Assembly (NCBI GenBank): GCA_030652335.1
Contig: JAUSAW010000018.1
Coordinates: 62,001 to 126,000 of the forward strand
Direction of reading: 5' to 3'
From: Gammaproteobacteria bacterium
GTDB lineage: Bacteria; Pseudomonadota; Gammaproteobacteria; Francisellales; CACEW01
DNA length: 64,000 nucleotides
The notes below the pieces were generated by a model, which did no database searches, had not been told where the DNA came from, and saw only the letters and a list, made by a program, of their open reading frames with translations. This document shows positions 35,201 to 44,228 of this stretch, in pieces (within the stretch, counting starts at the first letter, position 1; each line of letters opens with the position of its first letter). The position numbers and the translations under genes were made by a program.

Positions 35201-36044
35201 CGGGCAATGCTTTAATGATTTTATTCAAGCCATTGATGAGACTTTATGGACGGTCGATACCGAAGGTAAACGCAATGATGCGCTGTTGGATGTATTAATT
35301 GGACGTCCATTAGCGATCGTACGTGCCAGTTTGGCGCTTAAATTAAAAGGCCTAGCTTACGCCAATCAAGACTGGTGGAATATTTTTGCGGTGGATATGA
35401 ATCACCCTCCTGCATCCAATCAGCCCGCTAAACTAAAGAATGTGACAGGTGGAGTATTTGACAATGATTGGTCAGTGCGTTTAGGCGATCAAAGCTTATC
35501 AGATGATGGCTTGATCGGTTATTATTTGGATGATCCCACTGCACCCGATCAGAGTTTTTACCATTTTAACTGTACTCATTTGCCGGATACCGCGAAAGGC
35601 GATTATTTGAAACCCATCGGCCCAGATAATTACATTACTTTAAAATTCACCGATGACAGTACCGTAGATCTGGATGAAGCTAAAAAGCAAATTTCCCGAG
35701 TTACCATGCTGATTGATCCCCGCGGCAGTTGTCATGCTTCCACGGGAATATTACCCGTCTACGCTAAATTGATTCCAGATGACTATTTAAAACCCGCCTT
35801 AAATACCTTGTGTTATTTCTTCCGCTCGGGCCCCATCGTTACACCACTCGATAGAGTCTCTATGCCGCAACCTGCCGAAAACCAAGGCAAATGGGAATGG
35901 TACGACACTGCCATTAAAAAAATGGTACCGCTCGATCCCAAAGCGACCGAAGTACGCTTCATGAGCCCCCCGCCACTCGCTAAACAAGGCTGGTTGAAGT
36001 TTACGCCCAATGTCGATGATTCGAAAACCAAGGAGAAATCATGA
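32205..36044 (+). CDS. Large uncharacterised protein 2 of the giant-protein operon (1279 aa)
   Basis: A 1279-aa protein without signal peptide. The N-terminal part carries AGIYLSWTLPKALRSS (about residues 57-72) and FPFAPNRFLVARVRAG (about 86-101), equivalent to the G(I/V)xLxWxLPxAL...PNRxLVxR pattern I recall from uncharacterised large proteins of diverse bacteria. About residues 382-500 form a helical, coiled-coil-like insertion with a cysteine cluster CPECKDCSGWYIDC (near 457-470), which could bind zinc or form disulfides. The rest is strand-rich, with few charged clusters. Overlaps both neighbours by 4 bp (ATGA). Its function is unknown; a structural or scaffold role is inferred from size. 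Confidence 0.7.
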   Translation: MTEYVLVPMVLDALVLDEASSVETSFLRYQMQYSNLRNYKSADPKPFSGDSTTQPDAGIYLSWTLPKALRSSVSTQNGNQEVSDNFPFAPNRFLVARVRAGVSADTAITAWVLQSDYLDGTSEDKAKGSSPFVHPFINPDGIPQATLIGRAIPFNPAVTSLPPADQPFLTASGPGNSLFSVFSPGANNVFAFYDPLTGIDSAEFSYYVIGWYANPADDPLQNSKWVENDNQEEAGSFINDLFDWIVYSDTDSIPKNMLVHALLSGITWDKNTTSPSPKAYPKDIGADVKVGFGNTSTEALGAINALNPNAQTEADFLSAFQYNMLDKLDQAASPMQLSIEMRQQWYGASSGGTLWRILPVEPTQSTALPAPPPKEIDPIQKKAVDDLNILQRECDRQQRILQSMQYTLYTLWWKYKWQSKNPYQVPVSQDFASKWLAPQLKYQVEGGPTSTSNPNCPECKDCSGWYIDCVKSQQQRVKDLEAQAKAASDALSASLDPTMQYLQANSMPQYYYANDPVLVVTGLNRSTNYDPTGNILCRLTSQTVNSLTVNGVDYGIDANCQNNIASAIPVLSDPYNLLPNGVQALNIEDFFLSPALFAQDILLDVNQAVQVENAILQLPSPAAGNHFPPSDYARRLWEQPWVPLVLDWQVTVFSEPAYQCDTQDTATFNQSLWKFDGNDYLWQGSTTETTEDFNEEYSYQMELMGRTFVGPYVATNTANQVKTLNQALFQAQPNSEYTGEDLAQNVNDIQNQDILSQRLSGLMAQMVQRNYDSNVAPSGEIQAVLGDSYQGYSNPYNQKTAEGDPTVWDFAPMRGTFFAINQLTVIDSFGRTVDLMQGNYSGDPHTDPLQTDSYFYPIADDELKASTTVEPEAPKTEQSKSTTERMLKLTPRFIQDAQLSFNLTANDASNQDVEISATNPVCGWIIPNHLNRSLAVYDNKGRAWGELYLSLHANHVYEPIWQPSPMPLSDTEKAPATLDEIPNIYVKALLQGITKHTDSGQCFNDFIQAIDETLWTVDTEGKRNDALLDVLIGRPLAIVRASLALKLKGLAYANQDWWNIFAVDMNHPPASNQPAKLKNVTGGVFDNDWSVRLGDQSLSDDGLIGYYLDDPTAPDQSFYHFNCTHLPDTAKGDYLKPIGPDNYITLKFTDDSTVDLDEAKKQISRVTMLIDPRGSCHASTGILPVYAKLIPDDYLKPALNTLCYFFRSGPIVTPLDRVSMPQPAENQGKWEWYDTAIKKMVPLDPKATEVRFMSPPPLAKQGWLKFTPNVDDSKTKEKS

Positions 36045-37411
36045 CCAAAATTGTGTATTGGAATATCAATAAATTTGGAGCGAACAAAGTCCAAGATTCC
36101 AAATATGTGACGCACAGTGCCACCAGACTGATGTACATTGAATATATCCTTGCTGCAAACATGCCTGATATTTTTGTTATTGTCGAGGTTTGTGCAGGTA
36201 GACAGGGTGAGGGACGAGATGGAAGATTGAATGATAATGGCGGTGCACAAGGTGCCATTGACTTATTAGATTATTTTAGAAGTAGATTTGGCGATCATTG
36301 GTGCTTGGTGCCCACCCTATATACAGGTACCCGTGGTTATGAAGAAAGCGTGGCTGTATTTTATAACTCAACTAACTTGATGTTTGTGGGTCCTGATGTT
36401 TGGGATGGGCAACAAGCTGTTACACCGACCCCAGAGAATCGTCAAAAAGCAACAGCTTATACTGATACCATGTGGGAGGGCACATTACCAAATAATGAGA
36501 TTACGGTTGTTTGCCCGACTCAAGGTCTTAACGAGAGTCAAGTCGCAGGCAAAGTTACTTGGATAAATAATGAAAATGAAGAAGCAATGTACGTGGACTT
36601 CCCCAATCCTGAAAATCGCAAGCCACTTTTGACGCAGTTTTATGATCGAAACGCCGATAGAATGATTCGTGTATTTTCCGTGCATACTTCTCCAGGCGCC
36701 TTAACGGCGGGAGAAGGTGTGGATCAAATGAATAATATCGAAGAAATATTCATGGAATCACCTGCTAATACGGTGGATGTAATCGTAGGGGATTTTAATG
36801 TGGATACATTTAATGCTTTTGATCTACCAAATGAAGAAAATCCTTATTATCATTTGATGAAGCATAACGAATTTGTCATGGCATTTCCCCCGTTCTTAAC
36901 TGAAGATGCAGCTAATTTGGACAATATAGCGACAGATGATGATCTCATTCCTTATCGTCTCACACATTTACTCTCGTGTAATTGGGAAAAATTAAGCGGT
37001 AAAGCAACCCCTTTTAATGCTGAGGGAGCAGCGGAAGACGACGCGACTCATAATGTTCCACCGCGCTTAGGTTATATGGGTAATACGGGGGGTAAAAATT
37101 ATCAGGTCCCTAATAGTTCGGGGGCAATTGATAATATTTTTACACGTTATGGAGCAGCGGCTGGGGGGCCGGCCAAGAAGCCAACTATCATCAATACGAC
37201 CGTCGGTAGTCCCTATGCAAATGAACCGGATGTTGAACGAGACAGGGGCTTCAAATATAAGGTGACTTTGGCAAATAAACTCCCTGATATTGGATATAAG
37301 GATACGGGTACTGCGCAAAGTAAGAGAATGCTTAAACAGTTTCGTGACTGGAATAATTATGGAGAGATATATAACACCAGTGACCATGTGCCATTAATTA
37401 TTGATATATAA
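36041..37411 (+). CDS. Endonuclease/exonuclease/phosphatase-fold enzyme (456 aa)
   Basis: The EEP (DNase I-like) superfamily signature residues are present in order: N10 in VYWNINKFG, E49 in FVIVEVCAG, the YEESVAVFYN strand, the histidine in FSVHTSPG, D251 and N253 in VGDFNVD, and D448-H449 in TSDHVPLIID at the C-terminus. Family members hydrolyse phosphodiesters (DNA, RNA, sphingomyelin, phosphoinositides) with Mg2+. An insertion of about 150 residues lies between GDFNVD and the C-terminal SDH. There is no signal peptide. Substrate unknown. As the only recognisable enzyme in the six-gene operon it is the likely active component. Confidence 0.82.
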   Translation: MTKIVYWNINKFGANKVQDSKYVTHSATRLMYIEYILAANMPDIFVIVEVCAGRQGEGRDGRLNDNGGAQGAIDLLDYFRSRFGDHWCLVPTLYTGTRGYEESVAVFYNSTNLMFVGPDVWDGQQAVTPTPENRQKATAYTDTMWEGTLPNNEITVVCPTQGLNESQVAGKVTWINNENEEAMYVDFPNPENRKPLLTQFYDRNADRMIRVFSVHTSPGALTAGEGVDQMNNIEEIFMESPANTVDVIVGDFNVDTFNAFDLPNEENPYYHLMKHNEFVMAFPPFLTEDAANLDNIATDDDLIPYRLTHLLSCNWEKLSGKATPFNAEGAAEDDATHNVPPRLGYMGNTGGKNYQVPNSSGAIDNIFTRYGAAAGGPAKKPTIINTTVGSPYANEPDVERDRGFKYKVTLANKLPDIGYKDTGTAQSKRMLKQFRDWNNYGEIYNTSDHVPLIIDI

Positions 37412-37422
37412 GAGAGGCTTGA

Positions 37423-40400
37423 ATGAGCTTAGAAGCATTACAAAATATTTTTCAAGATCAAATAACCCAGTATGGCTATATTAAGATTGATGCTGCAACT
37501 TTAAAAGCGGCCGAACTTACGCCAGTTAATGATTTTGATGGGCTTATACAGGATTATCTTCTTTTAGAGGCCCCTTCACCACTGACGGTAAAAACTCAGA
37601 CTGTCCCGCCCCCAAAAGAAGATGCACTCATCGTAAGCGGCAGCGCAAAATTGTTAAATTTAGATTGTAATGTTGTTTTGACGTTTACTATCGATATGAA
37701 TGGCATCACGCAATTACTATTATCCACGGATTTACCTAAAGATTGGGTCTTTACTAGGAGTTTTCCGGATTTATCCGGTTACCCCGTAGATAAGTTAAAT
37801 TTTCAAACAGGTTCTGATGTACCGTATCCGAGTTATTTATTTAGCACCAGAGATTTAGCAAGTTATAGTTGGAATAATCAAACCTTATCTTTAAAGCAAG
37901 GATTGAATTTTGCCAGCTATCTACTTTTGACCGCACCTCTAGATAAAATTTCACTGTTTGTAGAAAATATCAATCTTAATGCCCCCGTTTTCTTTTCCGG
38001 CTCAATCAATCCAACAGATATGGCAGAGCCAAATAGTGATTTATATCCCATTATGGATTTGAAAAGCCCCAATTTAGGCGTAGCAAATGTGCAGGGGTTT
38101 GAGGTCCAAGATTCTTATGTTTGGTTTGCAGTCAATCCAATGCCACAACCTGAGTATATCTCGCCACAAGAACCAGAATCTGACACAGAATCAGCGGGAA
38201 CAGCATTTGAAATATATCTTTATTTTACAGTGGATTTACAAATTGGCAAAAATTTATATCCATTTAGAACCCCACTTTTAGAAGATAGCAGCACTTTTGT
38301 TTTTGGCCTCATGCCTGGAGTCTATCAAGTCAGTTCAACGGATATTGATAGTTTAACGAAATCCGTGTTCAAAGCCTATATACCAGAAGTGATTAAAAAA
38401 CTATTTGGTGAAATGATTGCTTTAAAAGGCTTTATGGCCACCTATTATATTCCTGATAAAACGGTTTCATTACCTTTGAGTTTGACTGCAGCTATTGGTA
38501 CGGCAGAGCCATGGGTGATTGGAGATTTTACTATTGAGGACATTACTTTTTGTTACACCTTAGCTTATCCATTTACTGAAAATGTGAAAACTCGTGCATA
38601 TTTTACGGCAGTATTTCGTTTTTACTCTGATGATCCAGATGATCCGAATGATCCAAATGACCCCAATGATCCCGATGTGCTCTTTCCAGGGTATTTCGAA
38701 GTGGAAATGCTAAAGGAAGGTGAAGGATTATCAGTATCTGCAAGTTATAACGGCGATGTGGATTTAGGCAAAATTATTCGAGTCATGTCAGATGATACGG
38801 TGAAAATTCCCGAAGAGTTAGTACAAATCACTTTTTCGAATTTTGGAGTCGGTTTCAGCAGCTCAGGCAGTGGTAAAGCATATAATTTCTATGGTATTGC
38901 TGAAGCAGACTTTGATTTGAAATTGTTAGGGGCAGGGAAAGTTCAATCGAGCTTTAAAGTGGATGTTGATTGGTTAGCTGATGGCAGCATCAGCTATCTT
39001 GTAAATGGGGGACTGAAATTAGGTAATGCGTATTTTAAAGCGACTTATGATTGCACGGATGGCAAGAAAACTTTAGTTGCTGAATGGACCGCATTGAACA
39101 AGAAATATTTGGGAATTAATACCTTAGCAGAAGTTTTGCAATTACCGGGATTTTCAGTGCCAGAGAGCGTTGATTTGAACCTTAAGCATGCCATGATTTA
39201 TTATCAGTTCGATAAAAAAACTATGGTGCTTGAAGCAGACTCAGCGACTTATGGCAGTGCTGTGTTTATTTCACAAAATGTTGCGCCTGTAAACGCAATA
39301 CCAGAGCAGTGGGAATATGTATTTGTATTTCAATTCAATACCAAAGGGTTGAGCATTGATTCATTGCCTTTATTTGGTAAATTGTCAGCGGGGCAAACCA
39401 TCGCCTTAGATGTACTGCAGGTTACGGGTGCATCCAATGTCATCACTGCCACAGAAATGAAAACACAAGGCTGGCAAGCTTTGGCAGATATCGTCACTCA
39501 ATATAATTCTCAAGCCCCCCATTTTATATTGCCCCCCAGCATGGATTATCCGGGTTCTGCTATCACCGCGAAGGCGCATATCGGCACCGTACTGACCTTT
39601 GAATTATTTCTAGCGTTGAGCACCAGCAATTCCACACCACCCGAAAAACAATCGTTACAATACACAGACAGCAAATCTGTTTTAGCTGCGAGCGATACGT
39701 CGAACACAGCGTTTAATCCGATGACGATTTGGTTTAAAGTGCAGAATTCTTTAGGTCCTATATATTTAAATCGTATTGGTTTTGCCTATCAAAATGATAA
39801 ATTCTGTATTTTACTCGATGCCGCATTGGAACTGACCAGTTTGCGTATGGATGTCATGGGATTTGGCATGAGTGTGCCATTGCTTAATCTTGCTGACGAA
39901 AGTAAATATGAATTTACTATTCAAGGCTTAGGACTGGATTTTGCACAACCGCCGCTTGAAATCAGCGGGGCATTATTGAGAATGCCGGACAAAGGCGGGC
40001 AAATGAATTTCGATGGAGAAGCTATCTTGTCGATGCCTGACTTAAAAGTGTTGGGACTCGGCTCTTATAGCACCATGGCAGGTAGCAATGACTGTTCGAT
40101 GTTTATCATTGCCATGCTAAATAAAGCCCTGGGCGGGACTCCTTATTTCTATGTCACCGGCATGTGTGCAGGGTTTGGTTATAACCGAGCGCTGGTTATT
40201 CCTGTGCAGAGCAATGTGCAAAACTTCCCCTTGGTCGCGGGGCTCACTAATCCTACTGCCATTGGCGGCACTAATCCCACACCGGCACAGGCATTGGCCA
40301 CCTTGGAAGAGTGGACTCCCGTGCGACAAGGCGAATACTGGTTCGCTGTGGGCGTACAAGGCACCACGTTTGAGATTTTAAATACCAACGCTTTATTTAT

Positions 40401-42018
40401 TGTGGAATTTGGTAAAGAAACCATTATTTCGATTATCGGCATTGCCACTTTAAAACAACCACAAACAGGCAGTAGTTTTGTTTATGCAGCTTTAGACATA
40501 ATCGCGAGTTTTAAGCCGGATGAAGGTGAGATTTTAATTACCGCAGGATTGGCACCGGGAGCTTATATTTTAACACCGGATGCGCATTTAAAAGGCGGTT
40601 TTGCGTTTGCCTCCTGGTTTGGTAACAGTCCGTATTCGGGAGATTTTGTCTTTACCATAGGCGGATATAACCAGTATTTCCAAGCGCCTGCTCATTATCC
40701 TACGGTTGACCGATTAGCCATCGACTGGAAGGTCATGGATGGGCTGACCTTCACCGGTAGCGCGTATTTTGCGATAGTGCCGGGATGCATGATGGCAGGT
40801 AATGATCTTGCAATGGCTTATCATTTAGGCGGTTTGAAAGTCTGGCTGAAATCCAGAACCGATATCTGGTTATATTGGAAGCCCTTTTATTTTCTTGCCG
40901 ATGTATCAGTGAGCGTGGGCGTTTCGTTACGCATAAAAGTGATGTGTGTAACCACGACCTTGTCTGTTGAGGTGAGTTCGACCATGCATATGTGGGGCCC
41001 TGAGATGGGAGGCAGTGTGTATGTCGATTGGTGTATATTATCGTTCACTATCGGTTTTGGTGCGACAAAAAGTCCGCCTCCCAATACTATCAGCTGGATT
41101 GAATTCCAAGACATGTTGCCGAGTAAACCACCGGCGACTCCTTCAAAAACTCAGCTAACTACCCTGGCCGATGATAAGCCACCTAAAGCGTACCTTTATG
41201 TCAATATAAATGAAGGGCTGATCAACAGCATCGCCTTAACAGAAGGTGAACATTGGTTGGTGCGAGCCGACGAATTTAAATTTAATACCACTTCAGCCTT
41301 ACCGGCAACCACCATTACGGTCAGCACCTTTGATGCCAGTAACACTTACTCTCAGACTGGGCAACAGGTGGGAATGAATCGCGTTGCTGGTGGAGTTGCG
41401 GCGAGCGATTATCGATGTCCACAAACCATTTCCGTAATGAGAATGACGGAACAACAAATAGAGGAAATTCGTAATCAGATCGCCACTATAAGTGCTCAGT
41501 ATTCCGCAAATTTATCTACGACCATAGAGGAAGTGGATACCATCGATAAAAGTTGGAATTTTGAAGTAGCGGAGAAAAACTTACCGACAGCCATGTGGAG
41601 TACCGGTGACCCGAATGCCAATCAAGATCCGAATAACCCTCAAACAGTATCCGCGACTGTAGGGGTGACTATTAATCCCAAACCACCGCTTTGTGATAAT
41701 GGTACGCCTGCTATGAGTATTCAAGCGATATTTGAGCCACTGGTGATTAATAAGGATGACGAAGATGGGTTAAGTATCGATGAAAACGCTACGGCAGAAG
41801 CGATTATTATGCAGATGGGCGCCGATAGCTTTGTCGATATTAGGAAAATTAATGATCCAATTACTGTGGTTCCAAAACGTACAGAAGTCTATGACTATTT
41901 AAGCCTGCTAGGTATGGCAGGATTAGCCAATGGTTCATTAGCAGAGATGGCAGCCGATCCTGGTGCCGCTTTTGCCGATGAACCTTTACTGGGCAGCACT
42001 TCCAATGAGGAGAGTTAA
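37423..42018 (+). CDS. Giant beta-rich protein resembling DUF6603 family (1531 aa)
   Basis: A 1531-aa protein with no signal peptide. It is almost wholly predicted beta strand. The C-terminal third contains DGLTFTGSAYFAIVPGCMMAG, then LKVWLKSRTDIWLYWKPFYF and VSVSVGVSLRIKV, a run I associate from memory with proteins annotated DUF6603. Near residues 403-418 there is an Asp-Pro-Asn repeat. RBS GAGAGGCTTGA precedes the ATG. No function is known for the family. The extended strand repeats suggest a long fibre, shell or lipid-groove shape, but this is only inference. Confidence 0.6.
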   Translation: MSLEALQNIFQDQITQYGYIKIDAATLKAAELTPVNDFDGLIQDYLLLEAPSPLTVKTQTVPPPKEDALIVSGSAKLLNLDCNVVLTFTIDMNGITQLLLSTDLPKDWVFTRSFPDLSGYPVDKLNFQTGSDVPYPSYLFSTRDLASYSWNNQTLSLKQGLNFASYLLLTAPLDKISLFVENINLNAPVFFSGSINPTDMAEPNSDLYPIMDLKSPNLGVANVQGFEVQDSYVWFAVNPMPQPEYISPQEPESDTESAGTAFEIYLYFTVDLQIGKNLYPFRTPLLEDSSTFVFGLMPGVYQVSSTDIDSLTKSVFKAYIPEVIKKLFGEMIALKGFMATYYIPDKTVSLPLSLTAAIGTAEPWVIGDFTIEDITFCYTLAYPFTENVKTRAYFTAVFRFYSDDPDDPNDPNDPNDPDVLFPGYFEVEMLKEGEGLSVSASYNGDVDLGKIIRVMSDDTVKIPEELVQITFSNFGVGFSSSGSGKAYNFYGIAEADFDLKLLGAGKVQSSFKVDVDWLADGSISYLVNGGLKLGNAYFKATYDCTDGKKTLVAEWTALNKKYLGINTLAEVLQLPGFSVPESVDLNLKHAMIYYQFDKKTMVLEADSATYGSAVFISQNVAPVNAIPEQWEYVFVFQFNTKGLSIDSLPLFGKLSAGQTIALDVLQVTGASNVITATEMKTQGWQALADIVTQYNSQAPHFILPPSMDYPGSAITAKAHIGTVLTFELFLALSTSNSTPPEKQSLQYTDSKSVLAASDTSNTAFNPMTIWFKVQNSLGPIYLNRIGFAYQNDKFCILLDAALELTSLRMDVMGFGMSVPLLNLADESKYEFTIQGLGLDFAQPPLEISGALLRMPDKGGQMNFDGEAILSMPDLKVLGLGSYSTMAGSNDCSMFIIAMLNKALGGTPYFYVTGMCAGFGYNRALVIPVQSNVQNFPLVAGLTNPTAIGGTNPTPAQALATLEEWTPVRQGEYWFAVGVQGTTFEILNTNALFIVEFGKETIISIIGIATLKQPQTGSSFVYAALDIIASFKPDEGEILITAGLAPGAYILTPDAHLKGGFAFASWFGNSPYSGDFVFTIGGYNQYFQAPAHYPTVDRLAIDWKVMDGLTFTGSAYFAIVPGCMMAGNDLAMAYHLGGLKVWLKSRTDIWLYWKPFYFLADVSVSVGVSLRIKVMCVTTTLSVEVSSTMHMWGPEMGGSVYVDWCILSFTIGFGATKSPPPNTISWIEFQDMLPSKPPATPSKTQLTTLADDKPPKAYLYVNINEGLINSIALTEGEHWLVRADEFKFNTTSALPATTITVSTFDASNTYSQTGQQVGMNRVAGGVAASDYRCPQTISVMRMTEQQIEEIRNQIATISAQYSANLSTTIEEVDTIDKSWNFEVAEKNLPTAMWSTGDPNANQDPNNPQTVSATVGVTINPKPPLCDNGTPAMSIQAIFEPLVINKDDEDGLSIDENATAEAIIMQMGADSFVDIRKINDPITVVPKRTEVYDYLSLLGMAGLANGSLAEMAADPGAAFADEPLLGSTSNEES
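38629..38676 (+). repeat. Short in-frame DPN/DPD repeat
   Basis: A 9-base unit like GATCCGAAT is repeated with third-position changes, encoding DDPDDPNDPNDPNDPD within the 1531-aa protein. It reads as a flexible or Ca2+-binding acidic loop between two beta domains; synonymous drift shows it is not a very recent expansion. Confidence 0.7.
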
Positions 42019-42021
42019 AAA

Positions 42022-44202
42022 ATGAAGGCGTTCGAAAATCAGCTAGAAAATGTCGATGCGGATATCATGAAACTCAATTTAGATTATACATTCGATCCGA
42101 CTATTGTCATCGTTTCAGATGCATTTGATCTCACGGTAACCATTTCCAATTCCAGCCTCTCTACGATTTCTGTAGAGAGCATTGTGATTGAAATTCCAGA
42201 GGGAATAGATCAATATTGTCTGTCAGCGAAAGCGTTGCCTGGCGCCACTTATACATCCAATAATTCATGGACGGTGGTGGATGATGGCGGAACGATTACC
42301 GTTGAACCGGTCAATGGCAACACTATTGAAGTCACCCCGCAAGAGGCGATTGTTTTTACGATCAGAAATATTTTAGTCAATTCGGCTTCAGGCAATGTGA
42401 AGATCAATATCACCGAAGCCATTAGCACGATCGATGAGTATGGCAATCCCTCGACAAGCTATGCCTCCACATATGATCCGAATTATGCCGGGCCCGTGTA
42501 TATCATCGAGAAAAAAGCAGCAGACTTTCCGGTAACACGTTTTTATGCAGATCCCTCAACCGTCTATAAACAAGGTGATGCGGTAATATTGAAATGGACC
42601 TGTACGCCACTCGGCGAAAATGATTATTATCAAATTTGCTCTAATCAGGGTTATTCAGACGCTACCTATTATACCGCAGCGCAAGGAGCAGCCGGCGTGC
42701 CCACCAATGGTATTGCCGTCTATGAAAATACGATCTTTACATTAAACATCTATAAGTCTGAATCAAAGGGAACGTATAGCTTGGTGGGTGAAATCAATAC
42801 GGCAGTTAATGTCGTTATTCCCAAGCTCTATAAAATGAAAGCTGACTTAGGTGTGGATGGTATAGCGCGATTAGTCAGGTTGTATTGGATTGCAAACAAT
42901 GCTAAGTATTGTAAGATTTTGATTAATAATGTTGAGTATGTGAGTCAAGCACCTGTCGATGCGCTTGCCGGTTACCTACTATTTGTGGGCACAACCGATG
43001 CCACGGATATTACTATCGTGGTGATTGCCTGTGCCGAAAATGCTGAAGAGTCTGAGCCATTTGAAGTAAAACCGTTTTCCGTGCAAAATCCTGTACAACA
43101 CACTATGAGTTATCCAACCCCTCCCTTTATTGCCAAAAAGACCCAGAAAGATACTACTTTTAACACCTATGGTATTGGCGTTACACCAGACCCAGACCCA
43201 GACAACAGCAAAGCATTTGTCATGGGCACCCAGGCAACTACCATTAATTATTATAATATAATGGATTGGCCAGGCACATTACCTTGGATGAATATCATTG
43301 CATTGGCTGATTTTAGTTGTCAGGCTATTAGTTTCGAAGCGCTTCCAGAAACAGTGAGATATACCAATGTGGTAGCTACTAATGAAGCGGCTTATACCAT
43401 GATTAATAGTTATGTGGGTACCGACACTCAACCTACCACGCCAGGGGGTTATTTTAAAAGAGTTAATTTGAATAATAAAAATAAGGTTGATTCTGTCATT
43501 ACTTCAGGAGCCGCGGTGGGTATTTCTTTAACTACCACACCGACGAAATTCGTACTTGCTGCGCGCGGTCCTAGCCCTGCCTTAACCACTCCTGGAGCCG
43601 ATGGAGTGCTGAGCTATAACACGGATAATATGTCGCAAGAGCCGAATGAATGCAATCTTAGCGCAAGCAAATCCTGGTGGACGGCGGTGACCCCTAATAA
43701 TCAATATGTATTTGTGGCCAACCGAAGTAATAATAGTGTCTCTGTGCTTACTATCGATCAAAATAGCGGTGCTTTGAGTTTAGTCACCACACTGCAAGTA
43801 GGAGGCAGCCCCATGAGTGTTGCTGTAACCCCTGACGGCATGCGTGCCTTAGTTGCTAATAGCGGCAGTAATGATCTCAGCGTTATCGATATCGATTACA
43901 ATGCGAGCGATAGTAATGATAAGTTCAAAGTGGCAGCTGAAACTATTCCAGCGGGTGGCGCAGGACCGATGGGACTTGCTATCACTTCCGATAGCAAATA
44001 TGCCTATGTTGTGAATCATGGCAGTAGCAATATTATGCTGGTCCTTATTGCCAATAATTCTGGAACAGATAAGTCTATCATTGCAGGTAGTGCATTACCT
44101 ATCAGTGGCGGACCGGTGGCAATTGCGCTCACCCCTAATAATAAAACCTTATTAGTCGTGCAAGAAAACAGTCCTATTTTAACCAGCTTAGCCACATCAT
44201 AA
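42022..44202 (+). CDS. YVTN-type beta-propeller protein, paralogue A (726 aa)
   Basis: A 726-aa protein starting MKAFENQLEN, 3 bp after the preceding gene, without signal peptide. Residues about 12-160 form an adhesin-like beta domain (YTFDPTIVIVSDAFDLTVTI). A second beta domain spans about 165-345. The C-terminal half holds YVTN-like beta-propeller blades, e.g. NNQYVFVANRSNNSVSVLTI, TPDGMRALVANSGSNDLSVI and DSKYAYVVNHGSSNI. It ends LLVVQENSPILTSLATS. It is the tandem paralogue of the next gene. YVTN propellers usually bind proteins or glycans; the ligand here is unknown. Confidence 0.75.
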   Translation: MKAFENQLENVDADIMKLNLDYTFDPTIVIVSDAFDLTVTISNSSLSTISVESIVIEIPEGIDQYCLSAKALPGATYTSNNSWTVVDDGGTITVEPVNGNTIEVTPQEAIVFTIRNILVNSASGNVKINITEAISTIDEYGNPSTSYASTYDPNYAGPVYIIEKKAADFPVTRFYADPSTVYKQGDAVILKWTCTPLGENDYYQICSNQGYSDATYYTAAQGAAGVPTNGIAVYENTIFTLNIYKSESKGTYSLVGEINTAVNVVIPKLYKMKADLGVDGIARLVRLYWIANNAKYCKILINNVEYVSQAPVDALAGYLLFVGTTDATDITIVVIACAENAEESEPFEVKPFSVQNPVQHTMSYPTPPFIAKKTQKDTTFNTYGIGVTPDPDPDNSKAFVMGTQATTINYYNIMDWPGTLPWMNIIALADFSCQAISFEALPETVRYTNVVATNEAAYTMINSYVGTDTQPTTPGGYFKRVNLNNKNKVDSVITSGAAVGISLTTTPTKFVLAARGPSPALTTPGADGVLSYNTDNMSQEPNECNLSASKSWWTAVTPNNQYVFVANRSNNSVSVLTIDQNSGALSLVTTLQVGGSPMSVAVTPDGMRALVANSGSNDLSVIDIDYNASDSNDKFKVAAETIPAGGAGPMGLAITSDSKYAYVVNHGSSNIMLVLIANNSGTDKSIIAGSALPISGGPVAIALTPNNKTLLVVQENSPILTSLATS

Positions 44203-44228
44203 TCTAAAAAATAGTCGGAGATTTTATA

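Noticed and set aside
38629..38676. Short tandem repeats resembling a CRISPR or VNTR array
   Set aside because: The unit is 9 bp, in frame, with no spacers; it is a coding Asp-Pro-Asn repeat. No CRISPR array or cas gene was seen in the window.
40117..40448. Three overlapping antisense frames inside the 1531-aa gene
   Set aside because: The sense frame has consistent domain character; the antisense frames lack starts with ribosome sites and are shadows.
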